Notes: a model not told the origin generated them from the letters alone. Shown: positions 45,709 to 55,400, counted from the first letter of the stretch. The stretch is 64,000 nt of DNA from Flagellimonas amoyensis (GCF_003058265.1 NZ_QBUK01000001.1:62001-126000); one strand, 5' to 3'. A program made the numbers and translations.

Positions 45709-48489
45709 ATGAAAAAATTACTTCTGGCCCTGATCATGGGCCTATTGTTCTGTCCAATGAACTATGGGCAGAGTTTTCAGTTCAAAGCGGATGACATAGA
45801 CATCGCTTACAAAAAGTATACCTTGGAGAATGGGCTTACCCTTTTGGTGTATGAAGACCATAAAGCGCCCATAGCGGCCGTGAACGTTTGGTACCACGTG
45901 GGGTCCAAGAACGAAAAACCGGGTAAAAGTGGGTTTGCCCACCTATTTGAGCATTTGATGTTCAATGGAAGTGAGAACTACAACACCGACTATTTCCAAG
46001 CCTTGGAGAGTATCGGTGGAACCGATCTTAATGGAACCACGAACACGGACAGGACCAATTATTTTCAGAATGTACCTCTATCTGCGCTAGACCAAGTACT
46101 GTTTTTGGAGTCCGACCGAATGGGACATTTGCTAGGTGCCATCGACCAAGCAAAACTGGATGAGCAACGAGGTGTTGTACAAAATGAAAAAAGACAGGGC
46201 GAGAACCAACCCTACGGGATGCAGTGGGACTATTTGACCAAGGCGATGTACCCAAAAGGGCACCCCTATTCCTGGACAGTGATCGGGGAAATGGAAGATC
46301 TGAACGCAGCTTCCCTGGAAGATGTGCAAGACTGGTTCAAATCATACTATGGGGCGGCCAATGCCGTAGTTGCCGTAGCTGGGGACATCGATGCGGAAGA
46401 AGTCCATCAAAAAGTGATCAAGTATTTCGGGGACATTCCTTCAGGCCCTACCGTGGAACGACAAGAAGTGAACATTCCCAATAAGGTGAATGATTCCCGG
46501 CAGGTATATCAGGATCGTGTTCCAGAAACCAGGGTGCTGTTTGCATGGAACACCCCACAATTTGGATCGAGGGAAGACCTTCATTTTGATCTCATATCCT
46601 CCATTCTCTCCAGTGGGAAGAATTCGAGACTGTACCAAAAGTTCATATACAAGGACCAGTCGGCCAGTGCAGCGGTCTCTTTCCAATCCTCCAGTGAAAT
46701 AGCCAGCGAGTTCATCACATGGGTGAACGTAAAGCAGGGTCAAGACCCCGCAAAATTGGAAAAGGAACTTTGGGCAGAAATTGACAGGTTCATCAAGGAA
46801 GGCCCGACCGAAGAAGAGCTCAAAAGGGTAAAGGCCAGCTATTTTTCGGGGTTCATCAAAGGTATGGAGCGTATAGGAGGATTTGGGGGCATTTCCGATA
46901 TCCTGGCCTCCAACCAAACCTATCACAAAGATCCGGCCTATTATAAAACAACCTTGAAATATGTTGAAGAGGCCACTATTGCCGATCTGAAGAACACGGC
47001 AGCCAAATGGCTTTCCAAAGGAAAACACGTCCTGATCTGCAATCCATTCCCAGAATATGGCATTGTGGAATCCTCTGTGGACAGAAGCAAATTGCCAGAA
47101 TTGGGACCCCAGAAGAATTCCCAATTCCCGGAATTGCAGCGCACCCAACTTTCCAATGGGCTCAATGTGATCCTGGCCCAACGCAAGGGAGTACCGACCA
47201 TTGTGATCAATTTGGTCGCCGATGCAGGATACAAGACCGATTACCTTTCCAGTCCCGGCACGGCCAAGTTGGCCATGAACTTGATGGATGAGGGCACCAA
47301 GGACAAAGATGCCTTGGAGATCAATGAGCAACTCCAATTGTTGGGAGCATCGTTGAATACGTTTTCCAGTCAGGACGAATCCAATGTGTACATGACCACC
47401 CTGAAACCCAGCTTGGATGCCAGTTTGGATCTCTTTTTGGACGTGGTGCTCAACCCTGTGTTCCCCGAAAAGGAATTTGAACGGTTGCGCAGCGAGCAGA
47501 TCAACGACATCAAACAGGAAAAATCTCAACCCATCACCATGGCTTTGAGGGTGATGAACAAGTACCTTTATGGGGAAGACCATCCCTACAGCAGCCCCTA
47601 TACCGGAACAGGGTATGAGGACACTGTTTCAAAACTGACCAGGGCAAATGTGGTTGATTTTTACAACACCTGGTTCAAACCGAACAACTCTACGATCATC
47701 GTGACAGGGGATGTGGAGATGAACGAGTTGAAATCCAAATTGGAAAAAACATTGGGCAAATGGAAGAAGGGCGATGTGCCCAAGATTACCTTCAATGCGC
47801 CCAAAACCGATTCCAAGAACACCCTTTACCTGATGAATAGGCCAGAGTCGCAACAATCGGTGATCTTGGCAGGGCACTTGACCGAAAAGTATGGAGATGT
47901 TTCCGAGATTGCGTTGGAGCAAATGGTGAGCATTCTTGGTGGGGACTTCACTTCAAGGATCAACATGAACTTACGGGAAGACAAGCACTGGTCCTATGGA
48001 GCGGGAGGTTTTGTGATCGGTTCCAAAGAAGCGCGTCCGTTTATCGTATATGCGCCGGTACAGACGGATAAGACCGCGGAATCCGTGACGGAGATCAGAA
48101 AGGAAATTTCAGAATTTACCTCCACACGGCCAGCAACGAAGGAAGAGCTTGAAAAAGTAAAGACCAACCAAGTGTTGAAACTTCCCGGTCAATGGGAGAC
48201 CAATAGCTCCGTGAACGGCTCCATCAGGAATTTGGTCCGATATAACCTGCCTGATGATTATTACCAAAAGTATGATCAAAATGTGAGAAATCTTTCGGTG
48301 GATGACATCAAGCAAGTGAGCAACCAAGTGGTGAAACCTGAAAATGTCAATTGGTTCATGGTGGGGGATAGGGCCGAGATCATCACTAAACTCGATGCAC
48401 TCGGTTTTGATAACATCGTGGAAATCGATGCGGATGGGAATCCGAAGACCCCGACGGTCAAACCGATGGAAAAGGATATTAAAAATTAA
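45709..48489 (+). CDS. M16 family zinc metalloprotease, exported
   Basis: 926 residues from the ATG at 45709: signal peptide (LLLALIMGLLFCPMNYGQ), then two M16 halves. The inverted zinc motif HLFEH is at 78-82 of the first half, with the distal Glu near GVVQNEKRQGENQ. The second half (from about 480) has lost its HxxEH, as is usual in the paired type that forms one clamshell. It degrades peptides in the periplasm. It ends at the inverted-repeat element, convergent with dinB. Confidence 0.92.
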   Translation: MKKLLLALIMGLLFCPMNYGQSFQFKADDIDIAYKKYTLENGLTLLVYEDHKAPIAAVNVWYHVGSKNEKPGKSGFAHLFEHLMFNGSENYNTDYFQALESIGGTDLNGTTNTDRTNYFQNVPLSALDQVLFLESDRMGHLLGAIDQAKLDEQRGVVQNEKRQGENQPYGMQWDYLTKAMYPKGHPYSWTVIGEMEDLNAASLEDVQDWFKSYYGAANAVVAVAGDIDAEEVHQKVIKYFGDIPSGPTVERQEVNIPNKVNDSRQVYQDRVPETRVLFAWNTPQFGSREDLHFDLISSILSSGKNSRLYQKFIYKDQSASAAVSFQSSSEIASEFITWVNVKQGQDPAKLEKELWAEIDRFIKEGPTEEELKRVKASYFSGFIKGMERIGGFGGISDILASNQTYHKDPAYYKTTLKYVEEATIADLKNTAAKWLSKGKHVLICNPFPEYGIVESSVDRSKLPELGPQKNSQFPELQRTQLSNGLNVILAQRKGVPTIVINLVADAGYKTDYLSSPGTAKLAMNLMDEGTKDKDALEINEQLQLLGASLNTFSSQDESNVYMTTLKPSLDASLDLFLDVVLNPVFPEKEFERLRSEQINDIKQEKSQPITMALRVMNKYLYGEDHPYSSPYTGTGYEDTVSKLTRANVVDFYNTWFKPNNSTIIVTGDVEMNELKSKLEKTLGKWKKGDVPKITFNAPKTDSKNTLYLMNRPESQQSVILAGHLTEKYGDVSEIALEQMVSILGGDFTSRINMNLREDKHWSYGAGGFVIGSKEARPFIVYAPVQTDKTAESVTEIRKEISEFTSTRPATKEELEKVKTNQVLKLPGQWETNSSVNGSIRNLVRYNLPDDYYQKYDQNVRNLSVDDIKQVSNQVVKPENVNWFMVGDRAEIITKLDALGFDNIVEIDADGNPKTPTVKPMEKDIKN

Positions 48490-48495
48490 AGACTT

Positions 48496-48624
48496 GAGGC
48501 TGTCTAAAAAGCGGCAAAATTTTGATTTTGTCAGGTTGAGCGCAGTCGACCAATTGACTATCAACACATTTTAAGTTCTCGACTGCGCTCGAACTGACAG
48601 AGAACCAGCTTTTTAGACAGCCTC
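48496..48624. repeat. Nested inverted repeat at the M16/dinB convergent junction
   Basis: Outer arms GAGGCTGTCTAAAAAGC (48496-48512) and GCTTTTTAGACAGCCTC (48608-48624) pair perfectly (17 bp). Inner arms 48530-48549 and 48579-48598 pair 18 of 20. The inner part reads TGTCAGTTCGAG on the minus strand, the same motif as the elements at 13352 and 13671. With the adjacent T-runs this is a likely bidirectional terminator. Confidence 0.75.
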
Positions 48625-48631
48625 TTCTTTT

Positions 48632-49735
48632 TTAGAAGTCAAATTTGAGTTGTACCGAGACCGTTTCCTTTTTGGGCTCTTCCTTCTTCTTTTTTTCGGT
48701 GTTGAGGTTGGCCAGCGAAATACCCAACAATCGGACTGAGTTTTCCAAAGCGGACTGGTATAGGAGTTCTTTGGCCGTTTCGAGGATAAGATCCTTGCTT
48801 GCCACATAGTAGAGGAGTGTCTTGCTACGGGTCTGTAGGGTGAAATCACTGTATTTGATCTTCAAAGTGACCGTTTTACCTGCTATTTTGGATTTTTGAA
48901 GCCTTCTTTCCAACTCTTGGGCGATATGATCCAGCTTTTCCAGCATAAAGACCTCACTGCTCAGGTTTTCGAAAAAGGTACGCTCGGCCCCCACCGATTT
49001 TGGGATACGGTGTGGTTTCACGGTGCTGTGGTGAATGCCACGGACCACGTTGTAGTAGAATTTCCCACTCTTGCCAAAATGCCCGTCCAGAAACTCCAAG
49101 GACTTTTCTTTGAGGTCCTTTCCCGTGAAAATGCCCAGTTTGTACATTTTTTCGGCAGTGACCTTTCCCACCCCATAGAACTTTCGGATATCGAGCTCCT
49201 CCAAAAATTGGATCACCTCTTCGGGGTTCACGGTCTTTTGGCCGTTGGGCTTGTTGTAATCACTGGCCACCTTGGCGATGAATTTGTTGATGGAGATTCC
49301 AGCAGAAGCCGTCAAACCTGTTCTGTCCCATATTTTTTGACGGATTTCCTTGGCAATGAGGGTCGCGGACGGATTCCCGACCTTGTTTTCGGTCACATCC
49401 AAATACGCCTCGTCCAGGGAAAGTGGTTCCACGAGATCCGTATATTCCAAAAAAATGCGGCGGATCTGTTTGGAGACCTCTTTGTAGCGCTCAAAACGGG
49501 GTTTGACAAAGATGAGGTCCGGGCAGTTTCGTTGGGCCAAATAGCCCGACATGGCACTGCGCACCCCAAACTTCCTGGCCTCATAACTAGCGGCAGAGAC
49601 CACCCCGCGAGGAGAACCTCCGCCAACGGCAACAGGTTTCCCCTTCAGTTCTGGATTGTCCAGCTGTTCCACGGAAGCATAGAACGCATCCATGTCCACA
49701 TGAATGATTTTTCTGAGGGGAAAATCCAAATCCAT
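48632..49735 (-). CDS. dinB: DNA polymerase IV (Y family)
   Basis: 367 residues from the ATG at 49735. HVDMDAFYASVEQ (D14, D16) and SLDEAYLDV give the three catalytic acids, with the Y-family steric gate region at residue ~18. It extends mismatched or damaged primers, causing SOS mutagenesis. The C-terminus ends QLKFDF, a probable beta-clamp-binding motif (Q-L-x-F-x-F type). A TAnnTTTG box ends 3 bp before the ATG. Divergent from CYTH; overlaps its repeat-bounded 3' end. Confidence 0.94.
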   Translation of the reverse strand: MDLDFPLRKIIHVDMDAFYASVEQLDNPELKGKPVAVGGGSPRGVVSAASYEARKFGVRSAMSGYLAQRNCPDLIFVKPRFERYKEVSKQIRRIFLEYTDLVEPLSLDEAYLDVTENKVGNPSATLIAKEIRQKIWDRTGLTASAGISINKFIAKVASDYNKPNGQKTVNPEEVIQFLEELDIRKFYGVGKVTAEKMYKLGIFTGKDLKEKSLEFLDGHFGKSGKFYYNVVRGIHHSTVKPHRIPKSVGAERTFFENLSSEVFMLEKLDHIAQELERRLQKSKIAGKTVTLKIKYSDFTLQTRSKTLLYYVASKDLILETAKELLYQSALENSVRLLGISLANLNTEKKKKEEPKKETVSVQLKFDF

Positions 49736-49738
49736 ACC

Positions 49739-49746
49739 CAAATTTA
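49739..49746 (-). promoter_or_regulatory. -7 box immediately before dinB
   Basis: Minus-strand TAAATTTG; 3 bp then the ATG, so the transcript could be leaderless. No SOS-type operator recognised. Confidence 0.4.
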
Positions 49747-49762
49747 GGGTATATTTAGTTTG

Positions 49763-50236
49763 ATGGAACATCTGGAAATAGAACGGAAATTTTTGGTCAG
49801 CTCGGATGCCTATAAGCAAGAGGCCACATCCCAGACACGAATAGCACAGGGATTCTTGAACACCGATCCAAGCCGTACCGTACGGGTCAGGATTATGGGG
49901 GAAAAGGGCTTTTTGACGGTGAAGGGAGCTTCCAACGATTCGGGCACCACCCGTTTTGAATGGGAAATAGAAATCAGTACGGCAGAGGCAGCCAATTTGA
50001 TCGATCTATGTGAAACTGGGATATTGGAAAAATACCGTTTTGAAGTGCCCTGCGGGAAACACATTTTTGAAGTGGATGAGTTTTTGGGGGAGAACAAGGG
50101 CCTCATTGTGGCGGAAGTGGAACTCGAACACGAGGACGAACCTTTTGAAAGACCCCAATGGCTTGGGGAAGAGGTCACGGGCAAAAAAAAATATTACAAT
50201 TCCCAATTGAGCAAAACACCTTTCAAGGAATGGTAA
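49763..50236 (+). CDS. CYTH domain protein (triphosphatase family)
   Basis: 157 residues from the ATG at 49763. The EIERKFLV motif (residues 5-12) at the N-terminus is the CYTH signature; charged strand motifs RVRIMGEKGFLTVKGA and RFEWEIEI line the tunnel of triphosphate tunnel metalloenzymes. It may hydrolyse inorganic triphosphate, or act on thiamine triphosphate or adenylate as other CYTH enzymes do; the exact reaction is not set by sequence. The next gene starts 7 bp before its stop codon ends. Confidence 0.88.
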   Translation: MEHLEIERKFLVSSDAYKQEATSQTRIAQGFLNTDPSRTVRVRIMGEKGFLTVKGASNDSGTTRFEWEIEISTAEAANLIDLCETGILEKYRFEVPCGKHIFEVDEFLGENKGLIVAEVELEHEDEPFERPQWLGEEVTGKKKYYNSQLSKTPFKEW

Positions 50237-50889
50237 CAGCACTCAAAAGACCGGTTTTCATCAACTTATTGTGTCTGGTTTCCGCCAGTTTGGCCATCTA
50301 TTTTGAGATGGCAGGAAACAGGGAAATCTATGTTTTCCTGAAACCTCTGACCACTATATTGATCATGTCCAATCTCTTTTTTCTTCCCAATGCTTCCTTC
50401 AGAAATGGGATTTTGGTAGCGCTGTTTTTCTGCTTGGTGGGGGATGTGTTATTGCTCTTTGAGGCATATTTCGTTTATGGTTTGGCCACTTTTCTGGTGG
50501 GTCATGTACTTTTTGCCCTTGCATTCATCAGGCACAAGGGATTTTATCTCCATTGGGGCTCTTTTGTGGTCCTGTTCGGAATAGCAACGGCCCTGTTTTT
50601 TTGGTTGAAACCTGATTTGGGAGCATTCATGGTACCCGTAGCACTTTATGTCCTTGTTATCTCGTTCATGGCGTGGCAGGGCATAGGAACTTTTTTAAGG
50701 GACCGCGGAAAACCCTACCAATGGATTGCCTTGGCGGTGCTGTTGTTCATGTTCTCCGACACCCTGATAGCCATAGCTAAGTTCAAATCGCCCTTCTATC
50801 TGTCCAGCTTGGTTATTTTAGGGACCTATTGGCTCAGCATAGCCCTGATTGCCAATGCGACTTACCTTGTCACCAAACAGAAAGGGTAG
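50230..50889 (+). CDS. Lysoplasmalogenase family (YhhN/TMEM86) membrane protein
   Basis: 219 residues from the ATG at 50230, which overlaps the CYTH stop by 7 bp; about 8 hydrophobic segments. YhhN/TMEM86 pattern: FLKPLTTILIM near residue 37, CLVGDVLLLF near residue 73 and FSDTLIAIAKF near residue 178, where the conserved Asp residues lie in the putative active site. Eukaryotic members hydrolyse lysoplasmalogen; the bacterial substrate is unknown. It shares a transcript with CYTH. Confidence 0.8.
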   Translation: MVTALKRPVFINLLCLVSASLAIYFEMAGNREIYVFLKPLTTILIMSNLFFLPNASFRNGILVALFFCLVGDVLLLFEAYFVYGLATFLVGHVLFALAFIRHKGFYLHWGSFVVLFGIATALFFWLKPDLGAFMVPVALYVLVISFMAWQGIGTFLRDRGKPYQWIALAVLLFMFSDTLIAIAKFKSPFYLSSLVILGTYWLSIALIANATYLVTKQKG

Positions 50890-50891
50890 GA

Positions 50892-52022
50892 TCAAGCATT
50901 CTCCGTGGCCGACTTTAATTTGTACCCGACTATCCTTTGGATAGACCATTTTTTGTTCAGTCCAATACATAGCGGAATGGACAATCCGATGGCAAGCAAC
51001 AAAAGAGCGACCAATAAGATAGTGTAGGAATGCTCAAAGAAGGAACCACTGTTCAGAACGGCAAGGATGAGCATGGTGGACAATGGGAACGACAGAGCCA
51101 AAACGGCCACCCCAAAGCTGCTGCTGAAGGTTTTTTTCTGAGGTTCCACTTCCATTTCCATACTGTCCACTGCAGCGATATGGGCATAGGGCCAAAAACT
51201 GCAGGCACTCAGGCCAAAGGCCAAGATGAGCAGTATCTCGTTTTGGGCCTGTATCCCAGAAATCAGGACAAAGGCACCACAGATCAAAAGGACCAATCCG
51301 GCACGGGTGCAAAGCAGTGAAAAAATCTGAAAGAACTGTTTTCTCTTGATCTTTACGGCCAAGCCGATGAAAAGCAACACCAAAGGGGTCATGATCAAAC
51401 TGAGTTTCTCCAACGTTTCGCTGAGGAAAAACGGCAATGAATCCATGGACATGCCAAAGGCGAGCAATACCAATGCCACTCCGATGAAGATGTTCACCGG
51501 TTCGGAAACCATGGCCTTGATCAGGGGGCCAAGTTTTTTCCCCTCATTTTTTTTGCCGTTGGATTGAAGTCCATAATGCCAGTTCATGGCGACTAGATAT
51601 AGGAAGAAGAGCACAAACACCTTGTTTCCCAAATCGGACATAGCTGCCTTGGCCAAATAGTCTTCTCCCAAGAATTCCAAGATGAAAGGAAAGGAGGACA
51701 ATCCGGGCGCAAGCGATGGGACCAACAATTTGGCCGTTCGGAACTCGGGAGTGCCCCTGCCAATACCCATTACGGGCAATATGAAGGGCATCGCCAAGAA
51801 CAACAATAGGTTGAGCCCAAGGGCCAACAAGGGCAATATCAAAAGATGTGACTCTACCTTTATACCCAAGAGTGCAATAAAAATAGTAGCGGGCAGGGCC
51901 AGGTTGAGGATTATTTTTTTAATACCGGTAATTTCTTCCTTGGATTTGAACTTGCTCTTGAGCAAGATGCCAATGAAGATAAAAAAAAGAAATACGACAG
52001 TTTTTTGAAATCCAATATCCAC
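50892..52022 (-). CDS. AEC family permease (auxin efflux carrier-like)
   Basis: 376 residues with about 10 hydrophobic segments, starting FQKTVVFLFFIFIGILLKSK, then IILNLALPATIFIALLG, the AEC N-terminal pattern. The C-terminal repeat of the fold has LSACSFWPYAHIAAV. Substrate unknown; malate, gluconate and auxin are known for the family. The 1-bp overlap with the aminotransferase upstream suggests that they work together on an amino acid or its keto acid. Confidence 0.8.
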   Translation of the reverse strand: MDIGFQKTVVFLFFIFIGILLKSKFKSKEEITGIKKIILNLALPATIFIALLGIKVESHLLILPLLALGLNLLLFLAMPFILPVMGIGRGTPEFRTAKLLVPSLAPGLSSFPFILEFLGEDYLAKAAMSDLGNKVFVLFFLYLVAMNWHYGLQSNGKKNEGKKLGPLIKAMVSEPVNIFIGVALVLLAFGMSMDSLPFFLSETLEKLSLIMTPLVLLFIGLAVKIKRKQFFQIFSLLCTRAGLVLLICGAFVLISGIQAQNEILLILAFGLSACSFWPYAHIAAVDSMEMEVEPQKKTFSSSFGVAVLALSFPLSTMLILAVLNSGSFFEHSYTILLVALLLLAIGLSIPLCIGLNKKWSIQRIVGYKLKSATENA

Positions 52023-53215
52023 TATACCAACACTTTATTGAGCGCGGCAGTGAACATTTTCATTTCGTCCATAGTACCCATGCTCACCCTACACCAATTT
52101 TTTCCCATAAACTCAAAGGCCCGCACACCTACTTGGAGTTCCGTCATCTTTTGAAGGAACTCTTTTCCTTCCATCTCTATGGGGAAAATAAGGAAACTGG
52201 TGTATGAGGGCACATATTCAATGCCCATTTGGTCCAAGCTTTTGTAAACATATTCCCGACACTCTGCGTTGAGGGTTCGGGACTTGTCGATAAATGCGGA
52301 ATCGTCCATGGCAGCGATGGCAGCATACACGGAAGGATAGGAAATACCCATTCCTCCACGGGTGATGTTCTGGAGCTTGTTCAAAGTGGATTCCTGTGCA
52401 ACGATATAGCCTACGCGAAGGCCGGCCATGCCGTGGATCTTTGAAAATGTACGGGCAATGATGACATCTTTGCCCTCGTTGATAAGGGACACCATGCTTT
52501 TTTTGGCATTGTCCTCCAAGAACCACAAATAGGCCTCATCCACAAATACAGGAACTTTTTCGGAAACCCGGGAACAGAAATCCACTAGTTCTTGGTGTTC
52601 GGTGATGGTCCCGGTGGGATTGTTGGGGTTACAGATATAGACCAATTTGGTATCGGCATCAATGGCCTCTTCCATAGCTTTCAGGTCGTGCGACCAATCA
52701 TCTTTGAGTGGAACGGGTTTCCATGTGGCACCCACAGACTCGGCTACATTGATGAGTGACATATAAGCAGGATCTGCGGAAACGATATTGCCGCCGTTCA
52801 TGAACAGCACCATGGCCGTTTTCTCCAAAAGATCGGAGGACCCCGGGCCCATCATGATGTTCTTGCCCTGGACACCTTCAAAATCGGCAATCTTGCCCAC
52901 GAGTTGGAACAGTTCTTTCCAAGCATACCTATTGCCCCCGGCAGCCGAATTTTTAAATGCCTCCAAGGCCATAGGGGAAGGACCATAAGGATTTTCGTTT
53001 GCATTCAGTTTTGCCACAAGGTCAGGCATGCCCGACTCCATATTTGGTAAATATTCCTTGAAAAATGGTGTGTAGATGGCATTTCCTTTGGCATCCAATT
53101 GTAATGGGGCCCTTGGGGACTCGGCCAAGCCAAAATAGGGCAGGGCCATTGCTCCACCTGCGGTGAGCATGCTTTTTCGTATCCAGTCTCTTCGGTTGAT
53201 GTTGGTTGTTTCCAT
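52022..53215 (-). CDS. Tat-exported class I/II aminotransferase (HisC-like)
   Basis: 397 residues. A twin-arginine signal (NRRDWIRKSMLTAGGAMAL, RR at 8-9) leads a PLP-dependent aminotransferase closest to histidinol-phosphate aminotransferase: PLP-Lys in ARTFSKIHGMAGLRVGY, Asp/Tyr binders in VYICNPNNPTGT and FVDEAYLWF. It should act on a phosphoryl- or aromatic-amino-acid-type substrate in the periplasm, where PLP enzymes are rare. No his operon is nearby. Overlaps the AEC permease gene by 1 bp, so amino-acid import/export coupling is likely. Confidence 0.82.
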   Translation of the reverse strand: METTNINRRDWIRKSMLTAGGAMALPYFGLAESPRAPLQLDAKGNAIYTPFFKEYLPNMESGMPDLVAKLNANENPYGPSPMALEAFKNSAAGGNRYAWKELFQLVGKIADFEGVQGKNIMMGPGSSDLLEKTAMVLFMNGGNIVSADPAYMSLINVAESVGATWKPVPLKDDWSHDLKAMEEAIDADTKLVYICNPNNPTGTITEHQELVDFCSRVSEKVPVFVDEAYLWFLEDNAKKSMVSLINEGKDVIIARTFSKIHGMAGLRVGYIVAQESTLNKLQNITRGGMGISYPSVYAAIAAMDDSAFIDKSRTLNAECREYVYKSLDQMGIEYVPSYTSFLIFPIEMEGKEFLQKMTELQVGVRAFEFMGKNWCRVSMGTMDEMKMFTAALNKVLV

Positions 53216-53365
53216 GTTAGTTGAGTTTTTAGCAGAACTTAAATTTAGGGGATCGTTTTGCTAAAAACAATGCTAAAAACGTAAAAATCAATACCTTAAA
53301 ATATAGCTATTGAAAAATAACCCCCTTCTTTTTTTTGTTTTGCCAACACGGAGACTGTACAGGGG

Positions 53366-53971
53366 CTATTTTTCCAAGGGGCAACTTTTGAGATAGTCCA
53401 AACTCAGGATTCCCCTTAAGTTGTTGATAATGATATGTTCCAAGAGTTCTTGGATACTATATTCATTAAACAGATTACTGTTGGAATACACAGTGTCCTC
53501 CATCCGGGAGAGAAAGAGCATGCAGACCAGCTCAACTTTGACATCCGGCCGGACCTGTCCTATTTTTTGGGCCTTGTGAAGTAGGGGACAGACAATATTC
53601 CAAACAATGTCTTTTTTAAAAGCTGAGTAGAGCTCGAATGCCTTTGGATAATATTTGTCCAATCCGTATAGAAAGGAAGGGTTGATTTCCTGCAAGAACA
53701 TCAACCCTTGCTTATAGATAAAAATGATAGTGGACAGCGGCTGGTCCTCATTGGGGTTTTGGAGCATGTAGTGGTCTACATTGCCCTTTATTTTTTCCAG
53801 GAACAACCGAAGGCTTTCGGTGACCAATTCTTCCTTGCTGTTGAAATGCTTGTAGATGGTCTTTTTGGAAATGCCCAAGCTGTGGGCCAGTTCATCCATG
53901 GAAAAACGCTTGCTCCCAAATTTGGTGAAGTTTTCTATGGCATATTCCAATAATTCTTTCCTAGAATCCAC
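53366..53971 (-). CDS. TetR/AcrR family regulator, last gene of the RND operon
   Basis: 201 residues. HTH: FSMDELAHSLGISKKTIYKHFNSKEELV, a standard TetR DNA-binding domain. The ligand domain has no recognisable motif. It lies 12 bp downstream of the TolC-like gene on the same strand and is therefore probably cotranscribed with the pump it is likely to control, unusual in that most AcrR-type genes are divergent. Confidence 0.9.
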   Translation of the reverse strand: MDSRKELLEYAIENFTKFGSKRFSMDELAHSLGISKKTIYKHFNSKEELVTESLRLFLEKIKGNVDHYMLQNPNEDQPLSTIIFIYKQGLMFLQEINPSFLYGLDKYYPKAFELYSAFKKDIVWNIVCPLLHKAQKIGQVRPDVKVELVCMLFLSRMEDTVYSNSNLFNEYSIQELLEHIIINNLRGILSLDYLKSCPLEK

Positions 53972-53983
53972 AGCACAACAGTT

Positions 53984-55384
53984 TTATCTCCATCCGCCTC
54001 CAAGGGCCCTGTATAGCTCGATCATGGCACTCAATTGTCCATATTGGGAGTCCACGTAGCTGAGCTCCGAGTTCAGTGCATTTTGCCTTGCGGTCAATAC
54101 TTCCAGATAATTGGCAAGGCCGTTGTTCAACAGCTCCTCTGAGTAATCCTCTGCTGTTGAATAAGCCTCAAGTTCTTTGGAACGGGCCTCCAATTTTTCC
54201 GTTTCGGCATTATAGGTATAGAGAGCATCGCTCACTTCCCTACCAGCGGTCAACAATGTTTTCTTGTAGGAGAGCAGTGCTTGTTCCTGTTGAGCCTTGG
54301 CCACTTCCATTTGGGTGCGTAGCCTTCTTCCGTTGAGAATAGGTTGTGTCAAAGAACCGACCAATTGCGAGAACAGCGAGCTGGCGTCCAACCAATTTTC
54401 AAACTCTAGACTTTGGAATCCTCCATTTGCTGAAAGGCTTAGGGATGGGTATAGGCTGCTTTTGGCCACATTGGTGAGCTCAAAGGCGTTGATGAGGCCG
54501 TACTCCGCCTGCATGACATCGGGACGGTTGGTCAGTAGCAGGTAAGGGACACCTGTTTTCAGGTCGGTCCCAATGGCCTGGTTGTCCAGACTGCCCCTTT
54601 CCACTTTGTGGGAAGGTTCACCCATCAAGATACAGAAGGCGTTTTCCAACAACTTGATATTGTTTTCCAAGTCAATGAGAATGATCTCTGTGGTATGCAC
54701 TTGGGCCTCGGTCTGTTTCACGGCCACTTCGGTGACCTGCCCGGCATCTTTCAGGGCCAAAGTGGTTTCCAGACTGCTTTTTCGGGCCTCAAAGGTCTGC
54801 TCGGCTATCTGGCGTTGTTTGTCCAAGGCCATAAGCTGGTAATAGGTACTTGCAATGGAGGCCACCAAATTGGTCTTTACCGCTTGGTGGGCCGAAACAC
54901 TCTGCAAATAGGAAGCGCCAAAGGCTCTTTTGTTGCTTCGGATTTTCCCCCAAATATCGGCTTCCCAAGAAAGCGACCCGGAAAGCTCATATTGCTCCAA
55001 GGGGCGCGTAAAGAAACTTCCAAACTGGCTATTGCCCGAGTTTTTGGTCCTGGTGAAACTGGCCGTTCCGGAAAGCGTTGGATAATAGCCTGCCTTTCCT
55101 TGTTTGAGGTAAGCCTCTGCAGCAACTACGTTTTGAAGGGCAATCCGTATGTCCAAATTGTTTTCCAGCCCTTGTGCGATATAGGATTTCAATTGCTCAT
55201 CATTGAACAGTTCCCTCCACGACACGCTGGCCATGGAGATGCTGTCTTGGGGCAAATTGTCCGTTCGGTACAAACTTTCGGTCTCCAATTCGGGGCGGGA
55301 ATAATTTTTTGCCACAAAACAGGACTGCAAGAGCAAAGGAGCTGAAAGTATGAGGAACAGTTTATATGTGGGTTTTATTTTCAT
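53984..55384 (-). CDS. RND efflux outer-membrane lipoprotein (TolC/OprM, NodT family)
   Basis: 466 residues from the ATG at 55384: lipobox LLLQSC (C22), so it is anchored by lipid like OprM. Two outer-membrane-efflux repeats with coiled-coil helices (e.g. VVAAEAYLKQGKAGYYPTLSGTA and NALNSELSYVDSQYGQLSAMIELYRALGGGW) form the periplasmic tunnel. An in-frame ATG at 55408 would overlap the RND gene by 8 bp. It is the exit duct of the pump encoded upstream. Confidence 0.9.
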   Translation of the reverse strand: MKIKPTYKLFLILSAPLLLQSCFVAKNYSRPELETESLYRTDNLPQDSISMASVSWRELFNDEQLKSYIAQGLENNLDIRIALQNVVAAEAYLKQGKAGYYPTLSGTASFTRTKNSGNSQFGSFFTRPLEQYELSGSLSWEADIWGKIRSNKRAFGASYLQSVSAHQAVKTNLVASIASTYYQLMALDKQRQIAEQTFEARKSSLETTLALKDAGQVTEVAVKQTEAQVHTTEIILIDLENNIKLLENAFCILMGEPSHKVERGSLDNQAIGTDLKTGVPYLLLTNRPDVMQAEYGLINAFELTNVAKSSLYPSLSLSANGGFQSLEFENWLDASSLFSQLVGSLTQPILNGRRLRTQMEVAKAQQEQALLSYKKTLLTAGREVSDALYTYNAETEKLEARSKELEAYSTAEDYSEELLNNGLANYLEVLTARQNALNSELSYVDSQYGQLSAMIELYRALGGGWR

Positions 55385-55400
55385 GAGTACTAAGTTGTGG

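Noticed and set aside
46441..47583. Long minus-strand open frame opposite the M16 protease
   Set aside because: Antisense shadow; the plus-strand gene has the zinc motif and both M16 halves.
49760..49762. TTG start for the CYTH protein
   Set aside because: The ATG immediately after, at 49763, fits the EIERKF motif position.
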